A DNA stretch of 10,854 bases, taken from contig CALZMK010000024.1 of assembly GCA_945788545.1 (NCBI GenBank), positions 1 to 10,854 of the forward strand, read 5' to 3'. Positions 7,253 through 10,854 of this stretch are shown here, piece after piece. Every line of letters starts with the position of its first letter. Position 1 is the first letter of the stretch. The stretch comes from an uncultured Prevotella sp. GTDB taxonomy: Bacteria; Bacteroidota; Bacteroidia; Bacteroidales; Bacteroidaceae. Under the pieces are notes generated by a model, which ran no database searches, was not told the DNA's origin, and worked only from the letters and a program-made list of their open reading frames with translations. The position numbers and the translations under genes are program-made.

Positions 7253-8176
7253 ATGTTATTACAGAACAGGATATCACGAAGCAGGATACTATTGCCGTCA
7301 ATGGGAGTATATGCCATTGCCGTATGGTTGCTATGTGGTCTGGTGTCAGATCACCTTTGGCTGCAGTTTGCCAGTTTCGTGATATCCTCCTATCTGATGG
7401 TCGAACTCAACAATAGCAATGCACTGATACGAATCTATAGTCGCATGGTGTCTTGTTCGTTCATCATGATGGTGTGCATATCCACATTCCTTTTTAAATC
7501 GGCAAGCGCCATGTTATTGTCGATATTTGTGGTGATGTCGTTCGTCACGGCATTTCTTACCTATCAGGACAAGAGTTCGATGGGACGCACCTTCTATTCT
7601 TTCCTGTCTTTGGGTTTAGCCACACTGATAGAGATTCGACTGTTATACTTTGCCCCCGTGATGTGGATAGCTATGTTCTTCTACCTGAGGTCGTTGACCG
7701 TACGCATTTTTATCTCGTCATTGTTTGGATTGGCATGTCCCTATTGGTTTATATCTCTCTATCTCATTTTCACGAATGACTTCACACTGGCAGTAAGTCA
7801 CTTTTCGCAGTTGTTTGAATTTGGCCATATAGCCGACTTCTCGCAGGTGCCCGTTTCGGCATTGGTCTCAATTTGTTTTGTCACAATACTTTCGGTTACG
7901 GGCATCATACATTACATTCGCAACCGTATCAACGACAAGACTCGCACGAGAATGCTTTACAACACGTTTATTCTGTTTAATATAGCCACCATCGTGTTCC
8001 TTATCATCCAACCGCAACTCTACATGCCTCTACTCACCATATTGATAGTAGTGAGTTCACCACTGATAGCACATTTCATTGCTCTTACCCACACGTGGAT
8101 AACAAATATGTCATTCAAGGCGATAGCGATAACAGCATTGGCACTTACCATCATCAACATTCTTCAACTAATATAA
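7253..8176 (+). CDS. Polytopic membrane protein of unknown function
   Basis: I do not recognise a named function. The 307-residue product is strongly hydrophobic, with about ten predicted membrane segments (roughly 13-31, 34-50, 66-83, 86-103, 115-140, 151-172, 201-221, 237-252, 256-278, 288-305). Basic stretches occur at residues 5-11 and at 222-234 (HYIRNRINDKTRTR), which suggests a cytoplasmic loop before the last three segments. There is no signal peptide, enzyme motif or Cys/His cluster. Length, topology and a PLLTILIVVSSPLIAHF-like segment recall DUF6427-type Bacteroidetes membrane proteins, but this is only an impression. ATG 7253 follows the AT-rich array with no Shine-Dalgarno. The gene ends 9 nt before the YqaA-ZnuA fusion, so the two are probably cotranscribed. 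Confidence 0.8.
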   Translation: MLLQNRISRSRILLPSMGVYAIAVWLLCGLVSDHLWLQFASFVISSYLMVELNNSNALIRIYSRMVSCSFIMMVCISTFLFKSASAMLLSIFVVMSFVTAFLTYQDKSSMGRTFYSFLSLGLATLIEIRLLYFAPVMWIAMFFYLRSLTVRIFISSLFGLACPYWFISLYLIFTNDFTLAVSHFSQLFEFGHIADFSQVPVSALVSICFVTILSVTGIIHYIRNRINDKTRTRMLYNTFILFNIATIVFLIIQPQLYMPLLTILIVVSSPLIAHFIALTHTWITNMSFKAIAITALALTIINILQLI

Positions 8177-8185
8177 AAATATTGA

Positions 8186-9418
8186 ATGGATTCCATAATA
8201 GCATTTCTGATGAATTGGGGCTATATGGGCATGGCCATATCTGCCTTCCTGGCCGCCAGCATCCTGCCATTCAGCAGCGAGGCTGTGATGGTGGGGCTTC
8301 TTGCCGCCGGTCTCGACATGTGGGCATTGGTGGCTTGGGGCACCGTAGGCAATGTGCTCGGCAGCCTGTTCAACTACGGCATTGGCAGGTTGGGCAAGAT
8401 GGAGTGGATAGAAAAGTATCTTCACACCAAACCCGAAGACCTTGCCCGAGCACGCCGCTTCATGGGTGGCCGCGGAGCATGGATGGGCCTTTTCTCGTGC
8501 ATTCCCGTCATAGGCGATGTCATCACCATTGCTCTCGGACTCATGCGCGCCAATCTCACCATCTTCATTGTGAGTGTGACGATAAGCAAACTTGTGAGAT
8601 ATGTCTTATTGATGGTGACAGCTGGAGCACTGTTCTCATGCTCGTCGCCAAAGAGCAACTCCACAAATAAGATCACGGTGAGCATCGAACCTCTTCGCTA
8701 TCTCACCGAACAGATTGTCGGCGACCGCTTTAAGGTGAAGACTATGGTGCCGAATGGCAGCAGTCCCGAGACCTACGAACCTACTGCCCGACAAATGATC
8801 GACCTCTCGGAGAGTATATTATATATAAAGGTGGGTCATCTCGGGTTTGAGCAAACATGGATGCCTCGTCTCACTGCCAACGCGCCACATATCACCGTTG
8901 TCAACTCGTCCGAAAGGATTGTGGCAAACATCGACGACGACCCACACTTATGGATGTCGGCGAAAAATGCCATCGTCATGGCTCACAACATCTATGATGC
9001 CGTAAAGCGTATCGATGCTAAAGACTCGGTGTATTTCCGTCAGCGCCTCGACAGCTTGTGCAATGTCATCCAAGCAACCGACAAATACATCAAGCAGACC
9101 ATTGCCACAGGCAAATGCCGCACATTCGTCATCTATCATCCCGCCCTCACCTACTACGCCTCCGACTATGGTTTGGAGCAGATAGCAGTGGAGGAACATG
9201 GCAGGGAACCGTCGGCAGCCGAACTGCAGAATATCATATCCACAGCCCGCTCCAAAGGTGTAAAGACGATGTTCGTGCAACGCGAGTTTGCCAATCGTGA
9301 GGTGGATATCATAGCCAATGCCATTGGGGCACGCAAGGTGGAGATTAACCCGCTGGGCTACGATTGGAACAAGGAGATGAAACGGGTCGCATCGGAGATG
9401 GGGAAAATTAAGAATTAA
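8186..9418 (+). CDS. Fusion of YqaA/DedA-like membrane protein and ZnuA-like metal-binding lipoprotein domain
   Basis: One uninterrupted 410-codon frame holds two proteins. Residues 1-150 match the YqaA (SNARE-associated/DedA-like) family: SILPFSSEAVMVGLL, GTVGNVLGSLFNYGIGR, CIPVIGDVITIALGLMR and SKLVRYV align with E. coli YqaA, which is about 142 residues. Residues 152-410 are a cluster A-I/ZnuA-type solute-binding domain: SIEPLRYLTEQIVGD, PETYEPTARQM, DDDPHLWMS, IYHPALTYYASDYGLEQ and INPLGYDW. The last YqaA helix runs into LFSC followed by SSPKSNSTNK, a lipobox and linker typical of lipoproteins, so the export signal may be embedded. Likely metal-site positions are Glu195, His254, His318 and Asn388; there is no His-rich loop, so Zn versus Mn or Fe is undecided. 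Alternatives are a genuine fusion, a polyprotein cut by signal peptidase II, or internal translation initiation. The C-terminus KIKN and the stop come from a repeat array. A ZnuC-like gene follows. Confidence 0.85.
   Translation: MDSIIAFLMNWGYMGMAISAFLAASILPFSSEAVMVGLLAAGLDMWALVAWGTVGNVLGSLFNYGIGRLGKMEWIEKYLHTKPEDLARARRFMGGRGAWMGLFSCIPVIGDVITIALGLMRANLTIFIVSVTISKLVRYVLLMVTAGALFSCSSPKSNSTNKITVSIEPLRYLTEQIVGDRFKVKTMVPNGSSPETYEPTARQMIDLSESILYIKVGHLGFEQTWMPRLTANAPHITVVNSSERIVANIDDDPHLWMSAKNAIVMAHNIYDAVKRIDAKDSVYFRQRLDSLCNVIQATDKYIKQTIATGKCRTFVIYHPALTYYASDYGLEQIAVEEHGREPSAAELQNIISTARSKGVKTMFVQREFANREVDIIANAIGARKVEINPLGYDWNKEMKRVASEMGKIKN
8594..8641 (+). other. Embedded lipoprotein-type signal at the fusion junction
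   Basis: Codons 137-152 of the fused gene read V, R, Y, V, L, L, M, V, T, A, G, A, L, F, S, C. This is a charged start, a hydrophobic core and the lipobox LFS-Cys152, followed by the Ser- and Asn-rich linker of secreted lipoproteins. The Arg before the hydrophobic run favours a cytoplasmic N-side and periplasmic C-side. GTG at 8594 and ATG at 8612 could act as internal starts, but neither has a visible ribosome-binding site. Confidence 0.55.
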
Positions 9419-9434
9419 AAATTAAGAATTAAAG
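9407..9434 (+). repeat. Four tandem heptamers at the fusion-gene stop codon
   Basis: Period-7 units ATTAAGA, ATTAAAA, ATTAAGA, ATTAAAG. TAA at 9416-9418, at the junction of the first two units, is the stop of the YqaA-ZnuA fusion. The rest fills the 18-nt gap up to the ATPase gene. Confidence 0.8.
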
Positions 9435-9436
9435 TT

Positions 9437-10084
9437 TTGGCAGTAATATTACGAGACATAAACGCCGGATATAACGGCAGGATGCAACTGTGCGATGTCA
9501 ACCTCGACATTGCCGACAGGGATTTCGTGGGTATTGTCGGCCCCAATGGTGGCGGCAAGACCACCTTGCTGCGTGTCTTTCTCGGACTGCTCAAGCCATA
9601 TTCCGGCACCATCGAGTTCCAGCGCGACGGTCATCAGGTGGATTCGTTGTCTGTGGGTTATCTTCCGCAAACACGCGACATCGACACCGACTTTCCTATG
9701 TCTGTTGCCGATGTCGTTGCCTCGGGCATGAACTCCCCCCGACGTCTCTTCGGTGGATATACCAAGGAACAGCGCGAGAGAGCCGACCAGATAATGCACA
9801 CCATAGGCATCGCAGACTTTGCCCGTCGCCCTGTCAAGGCTCTCAGTGGAGGCGAGTTACAACGTGTGCTCTTTGCCCGCGCATTGGTGTCGCGTCCCGA
9901 ACTCCTGATCCTCGATGAACCCGACAATTTCGTAGATGATAATTTCGAGTCGTTCATGTACGACACCATACGCAAGGTCAACAAGGAGGCTGCCATCGTG
10001 ATGGTGAGTCACGACCGCCAATTTGTTGAGTCATACGCCAAAAAGATCATAGAAGTGAACGAAAGAATAAAGATTTTGCGTTAA
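9437..10084 (+). CDS. Metal ABC transporter ATP-binding protein, ZnuC/MntB type
   Basis: It is the ATPase that should power import of the metal bound by the ZnuA-like domain encoded just upstream. The 215-residue product has Walker A GPNGGGKTT (Lys41), a Q-loop in VGYLPQTRDIDTDFPMSVADVV, which is the metal-transporter subfamily pattern, signature LSGGE (136-140), Walker B LLILDEP (Asp160, Glu161) and switch His192 in MVSHD. No ATG lies where the domain must begin: the first in-frame ATG is at 9482, already inside the fold. TTG at 9437 is the most likely start, giving MAVILRDINAGYNG. It lies 18 nt after the fusion gene in the same frame. No permease gene follows; the next gene has its own promoter. 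Confidence 0.9.
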   Translation: MAVILRDINAGYNGRMQLCDVNLDIADRDFVGIVGPNGGGKTTLLRVFLGLLKPYSGTIEFQRDGHQVDSLSVGYLPQTRDIDTDFPMSVADVVASGMNSPRRLFGGYTKEQRERADQIMHTIGIADFARRPVKALSGGELQRVLFARALVSRPELLILDEPDNFVDDNFESFMYDTIRKVNKEAAIVMVSHDRQFVESYAKKIIEVNERIKILR

Positions 10085-10121
10085 AAAGACTGAAATCAAC
10101 GATATATCGGTGTTATTTTAG

Positions 10122-10129
10122 TAACTTTG
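10122..10129 (+). promoter_or_regulatory. Putative -7 box (TAACTTTG) for the DUF2723 gene
   Basis: TAACTTTG matches TAnnTTTG exactly. The -33 region at the right distance (about 10097-10102) does not read TTTG. A 10-bp palindrome CGATATATCG (10100-10109) occupies that place. The flanks match the acetyltransferase promoter in an 18-nt block. A start near 10134 would leave a leader of about 32 nt. Confidence 0.55.
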
Positions 10130-10165
10130 CGCCCAAATTATATTAGTAACAGATTAATAAAGAAG

Positions 10166-10854
10166 ATGAAACAATTCAGAATTGTAGATAACACACTCGG
10201 TTGGCTATCGTTCCTGATCGCCGCCTTCGTGTATTGTTCTACCATCGAACCGACAGCCAGTTTTTGGGACTGTCCGGAGTTTATCTCAACAGGTTACAAA
10301 CTTGAAATCGGTCACCCGCCCGGTGCGCCGTTCTTCATGCTTACCGCCAACCTGTTCTCCCAGTTTGTGAGCGACCCGTCGGAGGTTGCGCGTATGGTCA
10401 ACACCATGAGCGCCCTGCTCTCGGCAGCCACCATCATGTTCCTGTTCTGGAGCATCACCCATCTTGTGCGTCGTCTGCTGTTGAACAACGACAGCGAGAT
10501 GACTGTCGGCAAGATGATAAGCATCGAGGCTTCCGGACTTGTAGGTGCCCTGATCTACACCTTCAGCGACACCTTCTGGTTTAGTGCCGTCGAGGGTGAG
10601 GTATATGCCTATTCATCAGCATTCACAGCAGTGGTGTTCTGGTTGATACTCAAATGGGAGGAGCATGCCGACGAGCCACATAGCGACCGTTGGCTTGTGC
10701 TCATCATGTATATGACAGGCCTTTCCATCGGTGTCCACTTGCTCAATCTGCTTTGCTTGCCTGCCATCGTACTTGTGTATTACTATCGCAAGTATCCCAA
10801 TCTCCAGGGCAATGCCGACCTCAAGGGCTCGCTCATAGCCCTGGGCATCTCGGC
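10166..10854 (+). CDS. DUF2723 / GT117 (TMEM260-like) membrane glycosyltransferase, N-terminal part
   Basis: This is a multi-spanning membrane protein of the DUF2723 family, assigned to CAZy family GT117 together with human TMEM260, a protein O-mannosyltransferase. In Bacteroidetes a role in O-glycosylation of exported proteins is plausible but inferred. The visible 229 residues show a first membrane helix (about 10-28), then WDCPEFISTGYKLEIGHPPGAPFF, the hallmark of the family with acidic residues in the first outer loop as in other GT-C enzymes, then several more membrane segments and FWFSAVEGEVYAYSS. The ATG at 10166 follows AGAAG, a weak Shine-Dalgarno. The right edge cuts the frame; full members are usually over 1000 residues in this phylum, so most of the protein is missing. 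It is separated from the ATPase gene by 81 nt with its own -7 box, so it probably starts a new unit. Confidence 0.88.
   Translation, partial: MKQFRIVDNTLGWLSFLIAAFVYCSTIEPTASFWDCPEFISTGYKLEIGHPPGAPFFMLTANLFSQFVSDPSEVARMVNTMSALLSAATIMFLFWSITHLVRRLLLNNDSEMTVGKMISIEASGLVGALIYTFSDTFWFSAVEGEVYAYSSAFTAVVFWLILKWEEHADEPHSDRWLVLIMYMTGLSIGVHLLNLLCLPAIVLVYYYRKYPNLQGNADLKGSLIALGIS

Noticed and set aside
8631..8641. Possibility that the fusion is an artefact of a missed stop codon
   Set aside because: The frame across the junction is clean, with coherent coding on both sides and no homopolymer run near it. I cannot exclude an error from sequence alone, so it is treated as real with a check proposed.
10100..10109. 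Palindrome CGATATATCG upstream of the DUF2723 -7 box
   Set aside because: Only 10 bp, self-complementary without a loop, and likely by chance in this AT-rich gap. I kept it only as a remark in the promoter entry.
1..10854. Search for a defence system, toxin-antitoxin pair, transposon or integrase
   Set aside because: No nuclease, transposase, integrase or antitoxin motifs were seen. All larger frames fit housekeeping, transport or membrane families.

Overview
The window looks like a piece of a Bacteroidales chromosome, most likely Prevotella or a close relative. Three things support this. The promoters are of the Bacteroidetes type (TTTG, about 20 nt, then TAnnTTTG). Start codons lack strong Shine-Dalgarno sequences. 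The protein families are typical of the group: a DPP IV-type S9 peptidase, a THUMP methyltransferase with a charged tail, a DUF2723/GT117 membrane protein and a YqaA/DedA-like protein. No rRNA, tRNA, CRISPR array, insertion sequence or phage gene was seen, and no stretch longer than 300 bases lacks a gene.

Layout: positions 1-1093 on the minus strand hold most of a PAS/HisKA/HATPase sensor kinase, cut by the left edge. A short divergent region (about 1094-1280) carries promoters for both directions plus two inverted repeats. From 1281 to 10084 seven plus-strand genes lie close together: serine O-acetyltransferase, THUMP-domain RNA methyltransferase, secreted DPP IV-like peptidase, purD, an unknown polytopic membrane protein, a fused YqaA-ZnuA-like protein, and a ZnuC-like ATPase. 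Gaps run from an 11-nt overlap to 87 nt, so they may be one long operon or a few sub-operons. A separate promoter then drives a DUF2723/GT117 (TMEM260-like) protein, cut by the right edge.

The genes do not form one pathway. They cover cysteine precursor synthesis, RNA modification, periplasmic peptide degradation, purine synthesis, metal uptake and probable protein O-glycosylation. The metal-uptake part is the most unusual. The solute-binding domain is continuous in frame with a YqaA-like membrane protein, and the junction looks like a lipoprotein signal with a Cys at residue 152. The ATPase follows, but no permease is in the window.

At DNA level, every plus-strand gap longer than 10 nt inside the cluster begins with a short tandem array of 7- or 8-nt ATTAA-type units, and three of these arrays supply the stop codon of the gene before them. 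A GC-rich hairpin lies just upstream of purD. I see no convincing new defence or mobile system. The best leads are the fusion with its internal lipobox and the stop-codon repeat arrays.
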